Source: Candidatus Butyricimonas faecavium
GTDB taxonomy: Bacteria > Bacteroidota > Bacteroidia > Bacteroidales > Marinifilaceae
Assembly (NCBI GenBank): GCA_944321125.1
Contig: CALUKD010000006.1
Span: 91,980-155,979, forward strand
Direction of reading: 5' to 3'
Length of the DNA: 64,000 nt
The notes beneath the pieces were generated by a model, which worked only from the letters and a program-made list of their open reading frames with translations, did not search any database and was not told the origin of the DNA. Position numbers and translations under genes: made by a program. Below are positions 1 to 8,924 of this stretch, one piece after another (positions within the stretch are counted from its first letter, which is position 1; the number at the start of each line of letters is the position of its first letter).

Positions 1-2
1 CG

Positions 3-152
3 GGGTGGATCGAAAGCTTTATCACGCGTTATGCCGATGCTTATCCCGTGGTGGGAGCCGTAGCAATTGTCCTTTCGCTAGGGGGTGTTATCGGGTATTT
101 TGTTGTTTATCCTTATTATTTACATAAAACAGAGACGAATGGAAAAGATTAA
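3..152 (+). CDS. SpoIIM-like membrane protein, C-terminal 49 residues only
   Basis: An open frame runs from the left edge to a TAA at 150-152 with no start in the window. The visible residues hold one hydrophobic segment (VVGAVAIVLSLGGVIGYFVV) followed by a short polar tail. I recognise it mainly by position: in Bacteroidetes a stage II sporulation protein M (DUF95) gene usually opens the operon that goes on to DUF4129, DUF4350, MoxR and DUF58, as here. The stop overlaps the next start by 14 bases, so the two are translationally coupled. The function of SpoIIM-like proteins in non-sporulating Bacteroidetes is unknown. Confidence 0.6.
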   Translation, partial: GWIESFITRYADAYPVVGAVAIVLSLGGVIGYFVVYPYYLHKTETNGKD

Positions 153-1017
153 TTTAAGTGTGCAACGTTCTTTTTCGGATTTGATTACCGTGACGATAAA
201 TTTCATGAAACAGGAGTTTGTTCCTTTTATCCGGGCTTTTGCCGTGATTGGGTTTCCCATGATTTTGCTGATGCTTTTTTTCATGAAGGATCTGTTGATG
301 GGGGTTTTTGATATGTCGTTGCATCCGGAAGCTTATTATGACGTGAATAATTTGGGAGATACAATATTACGAACCCTGTTCACGTCATTATTCGGAATGC
401 TGATGATGTTGTGGGTACAATTGTTTGCTATTTCTTATTTACGGGTTTATTGGGATCATTATCGAATGGGGATTGAGGAACGGATCACGATTGGCGAGGT
501 TTTTAAAGTCATGTTAAGGAAATTCGGGATGTATCTTGTGTGGTCTGTTTTCTGTGGATTGATTGTTTTTATCGGTTTCTTGTTCCTGTTTGTTCCTGGA
601 GTATATATCGGGGTTTCGTTTGCTTTTGGATCTTATTTGCTGATATTAAGAGATAATGGATTGGGAAAAGTTATCACGGAGTCAATGGCCATGGTGAAGG
701 GGAATTGGTGGAAAACTTTCGGTTTTATCCTCGTGATGTACTTGTTGGTGGGAGTTGTGGCTTACTTATTTGGGATTCCTTATATGTTCGTGATGATGTC
801 ATCGGTTTTTACGGGGGAAATCCCTAATATTTATGAGATTACTTTCTCGTTATTATTCTCTTATTTGGGACAGTACACGTTATATACGGTTTTGTTTGTT
901 GGGGTCGGAATGCTTTTCTTTTCCCGTTTAGAAGAGATGGAGCATACGACGTTATTAAGCCAGATTGACCAGTTGGGGGCCCAACCCGAGAAAAAGGCGG
1001 ATGAGGAGGCTAATTAA
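139..1017 (+). CDS. Polytopic membrane protein in the MoxR/DUF58 operon
   Basis: A 292-residue integral membrane protein with about six hydrophobic helices: a pair near the N-terminus, two around residues 140-175, and two near 205-275. The ATG at 139 (MEKINLSVQRSF) is preferred to a GTG at 85, because 85 lies deep inside the preceding coding sequence and would add residues translated from it. I see no catalytic motif. The fold resembles the membrane proteins (glycerophosphodiester phosphodiesterase membrane-domain or DUF975-like) that sit at this place in the operon, but I cannot name it. The last residues overlap the start of the next gene at 1001. It probably acts in the inner membrane with the downstream MoxR/DUF58 pair. 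Confidence 0.75.
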   Translation: MEKINLSVQRSFSDLITVTINFMKQEFVPFIRAFAVIGFPMILLMLFFMKDLLMGVFDMSLHPEAYYDVNNLGDTILRTLFTSLFGMLMMLWVQLFAISYLRVYWDHYRMGIEERITIGEVFKVMLRKFGMYLVWSVFCGLIVFIGFLFLFVPGVYIGVSFAFGSYLLILRDNGLGKVITESMAMVKGNWWKTFGFILVMYLLVGVVAYLFGIPYMFVMMSSVFTGEIPNIYEITFSLLFSYLGQYTLYTVLFVGVGMLFFSRLEEMEHTTLLSQIDQLGAQPEKKADEEAN

Positions 1018-1726
1018 ATATATTATTCTATTCATGTTCGCTTGTGTTGGGAATGTGACATGGGCGGAAGAGGAGCATCGGGAACCTTCCTTTGTTTCGG
1101 ATTCTTCTTACATTTTGCGGGTCCCGGAGACTGATTTTTTAGAGAAGTACAAGAAAGACTCGGCTTTTGATTACACGACGAGTATCGAAGATTCACCTAG
1201 CCTTTGGGACTGGATAAAACGTTGGATTTTGGAGCGTTTGTTCCGGCTTCAGGTTTCAGAGGGGACAATGCAGACCGTGGATATTATCTTGAAGATCGTG
1301 CTGTTTTTTTTCGCCGTGGGAATCGTTTACTTGTTCGTGAGGAATAGGAATAAATTTCTTTTCCGCAGACGGGAAACTGATTTTTTCCCGGAGGATTCCG
1401 TGGAGTACACTGGGGAGCAGGAGGCTGATTCTTTCGTACGGTTATTGGCGAAAGCGGAGCGGGAGGGTGATTACGTTTCGGCAATACGGGTGAGTTATTC
1501 TGCTTTGTTACAAATGTTGGATAAAAAAGAGGTGATTCATTGGGAGGTTTCCAAAACGAATCAGCATTATATTGGAGAGATAAAGAATGAAGCGTGGAGC
1601 CGTCATTTCGAGGAGATAAGTCATATATTTGATTGTGTCTGTTATGGAGAGTTTCCCGTGGATGAAACCGTTTATAGGAATATCAAACGATATTTCATAG
1701 AGTTTAGAAAGGAGGTGGAGGGATGA
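1001..1726 (+). CDS. DUF4129 domain-containing protein
   Basis: 241 residues. The ATG at 1001 gives a convincing signal peptide (MRRLIKYIILFMFACVGNVTWA) that an upstream alternative at 965 would spoil. One transmembrane helix lies at about residues 92-113 (IILKIVLFFFAVGIVYLFV) and a charged cytoplasmic domain follows, containing the YVSAIRVSYSALLQMLDKK stretch typical of DUF4129. The family's function is unknown. It travels with DUF4350, MoxR and DUF58 genes in aerotolerance-like (Bat) operons, and the 4-base overlap with the next gene supports one transcript. The N-terminal periplasmic and C-terminal cytoplasmic placement is inferred from the signal and single helix. Confidence 0.85.
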   Translation: MRRLIKYIILFMFACVGNVTWAEEEHREPSFVSDSSYILRVPETDFLEKYKKDSAFDYTTSIEDSPSLWDWIKRWILERLFRLQVSEGTMQTVDIILKIVLFFFAVGIVYLFVRNRNKFLFRRRETDFFPEDSVEYTGEQEADSFVRLLAKAEREGDYVSAIRVSYSALLQMLDKKEVIHWEVSKTNQHYIGEIKNEAWSRHFEEISHIFDCVCYGEFPVDETVYRNIKRYFIEFRKEVEG

Positions 1727-2883
1727 AACGGCGACAAAATGTACTGATCATTCTTTTCGTGATCGCTATTATGTCTGTTTATACGGGGTATGAGGCGAAT
1801 AAACCGCAACCGATAGATTGGAGTCCTAATTTTTCGATTACTAAGAAGAGTCCTTACGGGACGTATATTATTAAAGATGCTCTACCATATTTGTTCCCGG
1901 CGGGAGAAGTGTCTTTTGCTCGAATATCTGTACGAGAACAATTACGGGCAAATAGAGCTCATGTTTTGAAGACCTATTTTTTTGTGAGTCCCTTTTTCAG
2001 AATTGCTCCGGGAGATCTGGAGGCCGTGTTGGAAGAAGTGGAGGATGGAGGGGGGCTTTTGGTATCGGCAGAGTTTATGCCCGATACATTGTATTCTTGC
2101 ATGGGAATTTCGGGCATGAAAAAGATTCAGAACGGGAAGGATTATTTACAAGGCTTTGAAAATAAAGGGTATCCTTTCAGATCAACTCACCGTTGTTTTG
2201 AACTAAAGGAATCTTTTGATGGAGAGGTTTTAGGATATGTCGATACGATTAAGAATCCCAATTTCATCCGGGTGAATTACGGGGAGGGTTTTATTTACCT
2301 ACATTCGAACCCGATGGCGTTCACGAATTTCTTCTTGTTGGATTCGGTGCATGGGGATTATTACCAGAGGGTCCTCTCGTTTCTTTCTCCGGACACGAAT
2401 GTTGTGTGGGATGAATACTTGAAATCCGGGGCAGAGGGCCAACAAACTCTTTTTCGAGTAATATTTAGGTATCCTGCGTTGAAGTGGGCGTATATTTTAT
2501 TGATGTTGGCAGCAATATTGTACGTTTTGTTCCGGACGAAACGGGAACAGCGTCCGATACCGGAAATTCGTCCTTTGGAAAACCGGACGTTGGAGTTCGT
2601 GTCCGTTGTAAGTTCTCTGTACTACAAGCAGCGAGATCATACTGCTATTGCGAATAAGCGGATCAATAGTTTTCTGGAAGAGATCCGTTATTATTATAAA
2701 TTGCGTACGGAAGAACTGGATAGCTCTTTTATAGATTTGCTGTCAGAACGATCGGGAGTTGCCCGGGGTAGCGTAGAAGGCTTGATTCTTCTGATTATTC
2801 AGATTCGGAAAGCAGAGCGTGTAGATGAAGGCCAGTTACGGGAGCTGGTGAAATATATAGAATTGTTTAAAACTAAAAGTTAA
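1723..2883 (+). CDS. DUF4350 domain-containing protein
   Basis: 386 residues. An N-terminal anchor (residues 6-22, NVLIILFVIAIMSVYTG) precedes a periplasmic domain with the signature SPYGTYIIKDALPYLFP and, further on, LVSAEF; this part has the GATase-like look of DUF4350. A second membrane helix lies at about 251-269 (WAYILLMLAAILYVLF) and is followed by a helical cytoplasmic tail. The start overlaps the DUF4129 stop (ATGA), and the MoxR gene begins 6 bases after its stop. No enzymatic role is established for the family. It is probably a membrane component working with the MoxR ATPase and the DUF58 protein. Confidence 0.85.
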   Translation: MKRRQNVLIILFVIAIMSVYTGYEANKPQPIDWSPNFSITKKSPYGTYIIKDALPYLFPAGEVSFARISVREQLRANRAHVLKTYFFVSPFFRIAPGDLEAVLEEVEDGGGLLVSAEFMPDTLYSCMGISGMKKIQNGKDYLQGFENKGYPFRSTHRCFELKESFDGEVLGYVDTIKNPNFIRVNYGEGFIYLHSNPMAFTNFFLLDSVHGDYYQRVLSFLSPDTNVVWDEYLKSGAEGQQTLFRVIFRYPALKWAYILLMLAAILYVLFRTKREQRPIPEIRPLENRTLEFVSVVSSLYYKQRDHTAIANKRINSFLEEIRYYYKLRTEELDSSFIDLLSERSGVARGSVEGLILLIIQIRKAERVDEGQLRELVKYIELFKTKS

Positions 2884-2889
2884 ATAGAT

Positions 2890-3867
2890 ATGGAAGATCA
2901 GGTAAATTTTGAGTCCAGAATAGATTTTACGGATTTAAACGAGAAGATCGTCCGGATACGGGAACGAATGGGTAAAGTGATTGTCGGACAACGGGAAGTG
3001 GCCGATTTGTTGTTGACGTCAATGCTGGCTGACGGGCATATTTTGATCGAGGGTGTTCCGGGGATTGCCAAGACATTAATGGCAAAGGTTATGGCCCGGA
3101 TGTTGGATGTTACTTTTAATCGGATTCAGTTTACACCGGACTTGATGCCGAGCGATATTCTGGGAACCTCTGTTTTTCTTCCGACAACCGGACGTTTTGA
3201 ATATCGGAAAGGGCCTATTTTCTCGAATATCGTGTTGGTGGACGAGATTAACCGGGCTCCGGCGAAGACACAGGCGGCTTTGTTCGAAGTGATGGAAGAA
3301 AGACAAATCACGAATGACGGGGTGGAATACCGGATGGATTATCCTTTCGTGGTGGTGGGAACGCAAAATCCGATAGAACATGAAGGAACTTATCGTTTAC
3401 CCGAGGCTCAGTTAGACCGTTTTTTGTTTAAGATTAATGTGACTTATCCTTCCTTGGAAGAAGAGATTGAGATTCTTGAACTACATGACCACGGGGTTAT
3501 TGCTCAATGGCAGGAATTGGAACCCGTGTTGAGTGTAGAGGCTTTGAAGAAGTTGAGAGCGCAGGTCGCTCAAGTACGAGTGGATCCGAAAATAAAATCC
3601 TTTATCGTGAATGTCGTGGATGCTACTCGTAAAAGCGGTTGGCTTTATTTGGGAGCGTCTCCTCGTGCTTCGATTGCTTTAATGAATGGAGCGAAGGCTT
3701 TTGCGGCTATTCAGGGACGGGATTTTGTTATTCCGGATGATGTTTTGTATTTGGTTAATCCGGTCTTACGGCATCGGGTACAACTTTCTTCCGAGAAAGA
3801 GTTGGAGGGTGTGACCGTTGATCAGGTGATACAACAGATAGTGTCTAAAATAGAAGTTCCAAGGTAG
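2890..3867 (+). CDS. MoxR family AAA+ ATPase
   Basis: 325 residues, the standard length for the family. Walker A is at residues 55-62 (GVPGIAKT) and Walker B at 115-120 (VLVDEI), followed by NRAPAKTQAALFEVMEERQ. The sensor region GTQNPIEHEGTY and the LPEAQLDRF motif are present, as is the C-terminal lid segment GASPRASIALMNGAKAFA. MoxR proteins are cytoplasmic AAA+ chaperones thought to help load metals or remodel VWA-domain partners. Its stop overlaps the GTG start of the DUF58 gene by one base. Everything needed for ATP binding and hydrolysis is intact. Confidence 0.95.
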   Translation: MEDQVNFESRIDFTDLNEKIVRIRERMGKVIVGQREVADLLLTSMLADGHILIEGVPGIAKTLMAKVMARMLDVTFNRIQFTPDLMPSDILGTSVFLPTTGRFEYRKGPIFSNIVLVDEINRAPAKTQAALFEVMEERQITNDGVEYRMDYPFVVVGTQNPIEHEGTYRLPEAQLDRFLFKINVTYPSLEEEIEILELHDHGVIAQWQELEPVLSVEALKKLRAQVAQVRVDPKIKSFIVNVVDATRKSGWLYLGASPRASIALMNGAKAFAAIQGRDFVIPDDVLYLVNPVLRHRVQLSSEKELEGVTVDQVIQQIVSKIEVPR

Positions 3868-5198
3868 TGCGAATACTTAAAGAAACATATTTATCCCGCC
3901 GTTTTTTCTTGATATTGATGTTAGGGATATTTGCTTTCGTGATGGCTTATGTCTTCCCGTTGCTTTTTATTTGGGTTGCGGGGGCTTTACTGGTTGTTTT
4001 GTTGTTGTTGTTCGTGGAATTATTCGAGTTGTACAGGCGGGTGAATGGAATTGATGCTTCACGGGTAGTGGCGGATAAATTGTCTAATGGAGAAGAAAAC
4101 CCGGTTTGTTTGGTGCTAAAAAATCGTTATCCGGAGAGTACTTGTCTTCGTGTGATTGACGAGATTCCGGTGGAGTTCCAAAAACGGAATGTCTTGTTCC
4201 GGCTGCAAATGAATGCCGGCGAGCAGCGGGAGATTCATTACACGTTACGTCCTACAAAGCGAGGTTCTTATAATTTCGGAAAAATTCGGGTATTCGTGTC
4301 CGTACGTTTTGGGTTGGTAGAAAGGCGTTATTCTTTTTGTGCGGATCAGGATGTCGCCGTTTATCCCTCGTTTATGATGATGCATCGTTATGAGTTGATG
4401 GCTTACGGGAATTACCATCCGGAGAATGGGGGTATCCGTACCCGGGCTCTTGGTGGAAACATGGCTTTCGAACAGATTAAACCTTACGTGACGGGGGATG
4501 ATCCTCGTACTGTAAACTGGAAGGCCACGGCGAAATATAATCATTTGATGGTTAATACCTATACGGAAGAGCGATCTCAACAGATTTATTGTCTGGTAGA
4601 TAAGGGACGCACGATGCAATCGCCTTTTAATAACATGACGATGTTGGATCATGCCATAAATACGATCTTGACATTGTCGAATGTTATATTGAAAAAGGGA
4701 GATCGTGCCGGTTTGATTACCTTCTCGAATAATTTTCGGAATTGTGTGAAGGCTGATAACCGGGTCGGACAGTTAAACCGGATAAGTGAGGCCTTGTATC
4801 GTTTGGAAACACATTATCAAGAGACTGATTTCGAGAAATTATATGTATTAGTGAATCAACAAATTCCGACCCGGAGTTTGTTGATCTTGTTTACTAATTT
4901 TGATACTGTATCGGGATTACGACGTCATTTACCTGCATTACAGCGTTTGGCGGTACGACATCTTGTGTTGGTTATTTTATTCGAAAACTCGGAATTGAAC
5001 AAGGCTTTGGAGCGTCCTGTCCGCGATTTGAAGGATATGTATTTCGAAACCATAGCAGCGGGATTTGCCTCGGAGAAACGCCAAATGGTCCGTGAATTGA
5101 GTCAACTTGGTATCCGGGTTATTCTTTCTAAGCCGGAATCTCTTACGGTGAATAGTATCAATAGTTATTTGAACTTGAAAGAGCGAAAGTTGATTTGA
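3867..5198 (+). CDS. DUF58 domain-containing protein (VWA-like)
   Basis: 443 residues. Two N-terminal hydrophobic stretches (residues about 10-45) anchor the protein. The DUF58 core follows with the hallmark GDDPRTVNWKATAKYNHLMV at about residues 209-228 and then the VDKGRTM beginning of a von Willebrand A-like fold. The GTG start at 3867 overlaps the MoxR stop (TAGTG), which is tight translational coupling and decides the start. In characterised systems DUF58 proteins are partners of MoxR ATPases. The gene ends the operon: a long stem-loop covers its stop codon and a convergent gene lies 24 bases away. Confidence 0.9.
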   Translation: MRILKETYLSRRFFLILMLGIFAFVMAYVFPLLFIWVAGALLVVLLLLFVELFELYRRVNGIDASRVVADKLSNGEENPVCLVLKNRYPESTCLRVIDEIPVEFQKRNVLFRLQMNAGEQREIHYTLRPTKRGSYNFGKIRVFVSVRFGLVERRYSFCADQDVAVYPSFMMMHRYELMAYGNYHPENGGIRTRALGGNMAFEQIKPYVTGDDPRTVNWKATAKYNHLMVNTYTEERSQQIYCLVDKGRTMQSPFNNMTMLDHAINTILTLSNVILKKGDRAGLITFSNNFRNCVKADNRVGQLNRISEALYRLETHYQETDFEKLYVLVNQQIPTRSLLILFTNFDTVSGLRRHLPALQRLAVRHLVLVILFENSELNKALERPVRDLKDMYFETIAAGFASEKRQMVRELSQLGIRVILSKPESLTVNSINSYLNLKERKLI

Positions 5199-5213
5199 AA
5201 CTTCTGCTCTTTC
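5177..5213. terminator. Bidirectional terminator between DUF58 and RND permease genes
   Basis: The arms GAAAGAGC (5177-5184) and GCTCTTTC (5206-5213) enclose a nested GAAAGTT/AAACTTC pairing, making a long imperfect stem across the DUF58 stop codon. T-rich sequence follows on the plus strand and A-rich sequence precedes it. It fits two convergent transcripts ending here. Confidence 0.55.
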
Positions 5214-5222
5214 GTGTATTTT

Positions 5223-7577
5223 CTAGTCTTTTTTATTTTCCTCTTCACTAAGAATTTTGGGATTCTGGAATGTTTTGTTTGTCGTGTGTTTGTCCAGCGT
5301 GAGTAGCAACGATGGGAGTAAAATCAAGTTCGAGAGCATGGCGGCCAATAGCGTGATGGAAACCAAAATGCCTAATGCTACCGTACCTCCAAAATCAGAA
5401 AGAGCGAAAATGCCGAATCCAAAGAATAGGATGATGGCATTGTAAATCATACTTTGTCCTGTTTCCTGTAAGGCCAGTACGGCAGAAGAGCGTATACTCC
5501 AGTTTGTCCCTTGTAGTTCTTGACGATATTTAGCAAGATAATGGATTGTGCCGTCAACGGAAATACCAAAAGCGATGCTAAATACCAGAATTGTAGATGC
5601 TTTGATCGGGATTCCGAAATACCCCATGATGGCAGCCGTAATAATCTGTGGTATGATATTGGGAATCAAGGCTACCAGTACCATGCGCTTGCTCTTGAAC
5701 ATCCAAGCCATAAAAAAGGCAATAAGAACAATAGCTAAGGCTAGTGAGGTAAAGAGATTGAATACAAGGTATTGGGTTCCTTTAAAGAAAATAATACTTG
5801 AACCGGTAACTTTTACCGTATAGCGGTCATTCGGGAAATATTGTTCAACGATATTGTATAACTTATCTTCTTTTTCCTGCATCTTCTTGGTTCCGATATC
5901 TTTTACCCTGAAACTGAGGCGTACCCGTTGGAGGGTGGAATCAACGAAAGAATTTGCTTGTCCGCCAATTTCTCCCGTGGATTGGGAGGCGTACTTCAAA
6001 ATAAAATTCTTGGTCATGTTTGTCGGGAGCTTATAATAGGAAGGTTTCCCGTTATAGAATGCTTGATTGGCAAACTTGATGACTTCAATGATAGAAATCG
6101 GTTTAGAAATATCTTCGTCTTTTGACAGTTCTTCAGAGAGTTTGTCTAACTTTTGAAGGTTGGGTAGATTCAATACTTGCTTGGGTTTGCCAAAGTCAAC
6201 GGTTACCTCTAGGGGCATCAACCCGTCAAAATTTTCCTCAAAGAAGCTCAGATCTTGTCGGATCGGATCCGTTTCTTTCAGATCATCTACCATATAGCCC
6301 GTGGATTTCATGAGGGTGAGCCCAATGCCACCGAGAATGACAACGGCAATGGTTATCGTGTATACAACATTTCGATGATTCAAAATGAGTTGAACGACAC
6401 GCTCCAGTGTTCCGGTTACCATTTTATTGTGCAAGTGCTTGATTTGTTTGCTATCCGGTTCCGGCATGAAGCTAAATCCACAGGGGATCATGACTAAACA
6501 AACAAGATACACGAATGTGATACCGATGGAAGCGGTTATACCAAACTCCACGAGGATTTGGCTAGAAGTCACTATGAAAGTCGCAAAACCGGCAGCCGTG
6601 GTCAAATTACTCAAAAATGAGGCATTCCCGATCTTTTGTATCATGCGTTGTAAAGCCTTGATTTTATTCCCATGTCTGTCGAATTCCGCATGGAATTTAT
6701 TAATCATGAAGACGAGGTTCGGAATACAAATTACGATCAACAGAGGAGGCAGCATGGCAGTGAGTAACGTGATTTTGATACCTAGCATCGCCATAACGCC
6801 AACCGTCCAACTGACACAGATTAGCACGATTAATAAACAGAAACCAATGATGCGGAAAGAACGGAAAAACAGGTAGAGGATAAACGTCGTGATCAATAAT
6901 GACAGGATGATGAACATGTACATCTCTCCTTTGATGTTTTCCGCGTTGACCACCCGGATGTAGGGAAGTCCCGAATAGTGCATTTGGAGATTATATTTTT
7001 CCGAGAAATGTTTGGTAATCTCTAAAATATCTTTTACTAATCCTATCCGTGCCGGAGAGTTCATGACATCAGCGGAAACGGAAACCATCATTCCGTAAAT
7101 ATCTTTTGTTTTATTGAACAGTGTTCCGTCGTAGAACGGAAGATTCTCAATGATGTTCACCAAGCTATCCAGTTCTCGCTGGTCTTTGATATGGCTGGGA
7201 AAGATGGGTTGAATATCGAATTTTTTATTCAGTGTATCTTTGTGAAGGTTGAACGAATGAGTGATGTCCACAAGTGCCACGATACCATGAAGAGTCTTTA
7301 GACTGTCACACATGCTGATCCAGTCATTTATTTTGTCTAGCTGGTAAAAATCTTTGTCCTGTATGGCAAAAACCATCACGTTTCCTTCCTGTCCGAATTT
7401 CTCGTGGAAATCAAGGTAGTCTAGATATGCGCTATCCGTGGCTGGTAACAGGTTTGAATATTCATATGACATTTCCACTTTAGGGATTTGAATTCCCATG
7501 AAAATGGTGATAAGCGTGACCCCAATAATAAAGGTCACCCGGTTACGAAGAAGAAGCCCTGCAATCTTAATCCACAT
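5223..7577 (-). CDS. RND/MMPL family transporter (HAE3-like)
   Basis: 784 residues, with the duplicated RND layout. TM1 is at the N-terminus (LLLRNRVTFIIGVTLITIFMG), a periplasmic loop covers about residues 30-210, and five TM helices cover about 215-370. A second TM1-like helix (VVYTITIAVVILGGIGL), a second loop and a C-terminal five-helix bundle complete it. This two-half, roughly 780-residue form is the hydrophobe/amphiphile efflux-3 (MMPL-like) class rather than the 1000-residue HAE1 pumps. No membrane fusion protein or outer-membrane factor is next to it. The substrate is unknown, and lipid-like or hopanoid-like molecules are typical for the class. A TACTTTTG -7 box lies at 7606-7613 on the minus strand. 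Confidence 0.9.
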   Translation of the reverse strand: MWIKIAGLLLRNRVTFIIGVTLITIFMGIQIPKVEMSYEYSNLLPATDSAYLDYLDFHEKFGQEGNVMVFAIQDKDFYQLDKINDWISMCDSLKTLHGIVALVDITHSFNLHKDTLNKKFDIQPIFPSHIKDQRELDSLVNIIENLPFYDGTLFNKTKDIYGMMVSVSADVMNSPARIGLVKDILEITKHFSEKYNLQMHYSGLPYIRVVNAENIKGEMYMFIILSLLITTFILYLFFRSFRIIGFCLLIVLICVSWTVGVMAMLGIKITLLTAMLPPLLIVICIPNLVFMINKFHAEFDRHGNKIKALQRMIQKIGNASFLSNLTTAAGFATFIVTSSQILVEFGITASIGITFVYLVCLVMIPCGFSFMPEPDSKQIKHLHNKMVTGTLERVVQLILNHRNVVYTITIAVVILGGIGLTLMKSTGYMVDDLKETDPIRQDLSFFEENFDGLMPLEVTVDFGKPKQVLNLPNLQKLDKLSEELSKDEDISKPISIIEVIKFANQAFYNGKPSYYKLPTNMTKNFILKYASQSTGEIGGQANSFVDSTLQRVRLSFRVKDIGTKKMQEKEDKLYNIVEQYFPNDRYTVKVTGSSIIFFKGTQYLVFNLFTSLALAIVLIAFFMAWMFKSKRMVLVALIPNIIPQIITAAIMGYFGIPIKASTILVFSIAFGISVDGTIHYLAKYRQELQGTNWSIRSSAVLALQETGQSMIYNAIILFFGFGIFALSDFGGTVALGILVSITLLAAMLSNLILLPSLLLTLDKHTTNKTFQNPKILSEEENKKD

Positions 7578-7625
7578 GATATTTTTTTATTTGCGCATTC
7601 GTTGGCAAAAGTAGGATAAAAGTGT

Positions 7626-7955
7626 TTAATCTTTTAAGAGTTTCGGATTTTTTTTGTGACGATTAGCATCTCTTGCCGTTTTTTTTGCAAAATTATTGTT
7701 TACGGCTTCGTTCAAATCTACCCCTGTTTGGTTTGCCAAACATACTAATACCCAGAGTACATCACTTAATTCTTCGGCCAAATTATCCTTCTCCCCTTCC
7801 TTGTACGATTGTTCTCCATATTTTCGAGCCATTACCCTTGCGAGTTCCCCGACCTCTTCTACCAGAATGGTCATGTTTGTCAATTCATTGAAATATCTTA
7901 CCCCGTGGGTCTTGATCCATGCGTCTACTGCGGTTTGTAATTCTGCGATATCCAT
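7626..7955 (-). CDS. MazG-like nucleotide pyrophosphohydrolase
   Basis: 109 residues from the ATG at 7955 (MDIAELQ); an in-frame ATG three codons upstream (7964) is possible but less like the family. The helical NTP-PPase core is clear: EEVGELARVMARKYGEQ carries the metal-binding E-x-x-E, and NLAEELSDVLWVLVCLANQ carries the second acidic motif. Such single-domain MazG proteins hydrolyse nucleoside triphosphates to monophosphates and pyrophosphate, probably as house-cleaning enzymes. The gene sits in a minus-strand run with the four-helix-bundle and dtd genes. Confidence 0.9.
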   Translation of the reverse strand: MDIAELQTAVDAWIKTHGVRYFNELTNMTILVEEVGELARVMARKYGEQSYKEGEKDNLAEELSDVLWVLVCLANQTGVDLNEAVNNNFAKKTARDANRHKKNPKLLKD

Positions 7956-8047
7956 TGTTACCAAGTTAAAAGTTAAAAACTAAAAGATGAAAGTTCATTT
8001 CTTTAATCTAGATTTGAGTGTTTTTACCGTGGCTACAAGCATGGCGA

Positions 8048-8350
8048 TTAATTCTTTATTATTTTTTTCATACTTGTAAAATTATTCCCATTAATATATC
8101 CAATGTCTTTTAAAAGATTAAGCCGGTAATCCGTTTCGTTTACTTCTTTAAGACTAATGTAGAATTTATTAATGTAATCAGCTTGACTTTGAGCAAATTC
8201 AGCCTCACGGATTAAAGCTACCGTGGAGGTGCCGCTTTTTAGAATTTGATTACTGATAACAAATTCTTTCTGTTCTTTTTGAAGGAATTGTGCAAGTTTT
8301 ACGATGCTTATGGCAAAAGTATAACTTTTATCTCGTAAAATTGAATCCAT
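8048..8350 (-). CDS. Four-helix bundle protein (S23/IVP-like), C-terminus lost to a frameshift
   Basis: 100 residues as read. DKSYTFAISIVKLAQFL, the KSGTSTVALIREAEFAQS motif and the KEVNETDYRLNLLKD segment are typical of the 23S-rRNA-intervening-sequence/S23 four-helix bundle family (about 118 residues). The frame ends early at MKKIIKN. Adding one base in a run of seven T (plus strand 8062-8068) would let translation continue as NNKELIAMLVATVKTLKSR and stop at 7995-7997, giving 118 residues with a family-like last helix. So the gene carries a one-base deletion, a sequencing error or a slippery site. Family function is unknown; it is often found in rRNA intervening sequences or as a lone gene. 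Confidence 0.75.
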   Translation of the reverse strand: MDSILRDKSYTFAISIVKLAQFLQKEQKEFVISNQILKSGTSTVALIREAEFAQSQADYINKFYISLKEVNETDYRLNLLKDIGYINGNNFTSMKKIIKN

Positions 8351-8383
8351 GTAACTTTTATCTTTTAGTTGTTAGTTTAACGA

Positions 8384-8836
8384 TCATAGGCGATTCTTTG
8401 AGTCGATTAGGATCGTTACGGGTCCATCATTAATTAGTTCAACCTTCATGTCTGCTCCGAACTGTCCGGTTTGAACTTCTTTTTGAAGTTCTTGGCTTAA
8501 GGTTGTTACAAATTTTTCATATAACGGGACAGAGATTGCGGGAGGAGCTGCATCAATATACGAGGGCCGGTTGCCTTTCTTGGTTCGAGCCATGAGGGTA
8601 AATTGGCTGACCGTGAGGATTTCACCTCCTGCGTCTAAGATGGATTTATTCATGACACCATTCTCATCATCGAAGATACGAAGATTTACAATTTTGGATG
8701 CAAGCCAGTTAATGTCTTCATCTGTGTCATCAGACTGAATTCCTACTAATATAAGCATCCCTTTACCTATTGAAGAAAACAATTGTTGTTCAATTGTAAC
8801 ACTGGCACGTATCACTCGTTGAATAACTACTTTCAT
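8384..8836 (-). CDS. dtd: D-aminoacyl-tRNA deacylase
   Basis: 150 residues, full length for Dtd. The N-terminus MKVVIQRVIRASVTIE is followed by the diagnostic SQFTLMARTKKGNRPSY (the SQFTL active-site motif) and, near the C-terminus, NDGPVTILIDSK, which contains the cross-subunit Gly-cisPro-type motif GPVT. The enzyme is cytoplasmic and hydrolyses D-amino acids, and mischarged Gly, from tRNA. It is upstream of the four-helix-bundle and mazG genes on the same strand, about 34 bases before the former, so they may be co-transcribed. Confidence 0.95.
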   Translation of the reverse strand: MKVVIQRVIRASVTIEQQLFSSIGKGMLILVGIQSDDTDEDINWLASKIVNLRIFDDENGVMNKSILDAGGEILTVSQFTLMARTKKGNRPSYIDAAPPAISVPLYEKFVTTLSQELQKEVQTGQFGADMKVELINDGPVTILIDSKNRL

Positions 8837-8924
8837 TTTGAATTTAGTCTTAAAATTTAGAGTGAAATATATGAATTTTATTCATATACTCCACTCTAAG
8901 CTTTAAATTTTTCTATATTCTAAA

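Noticed and set aside
6427..6876. A 149-codon plus-strand frame opposite the RND permease gene
   Set aside because: Antisense shadow of a complete transporter gene; no motif of its own.
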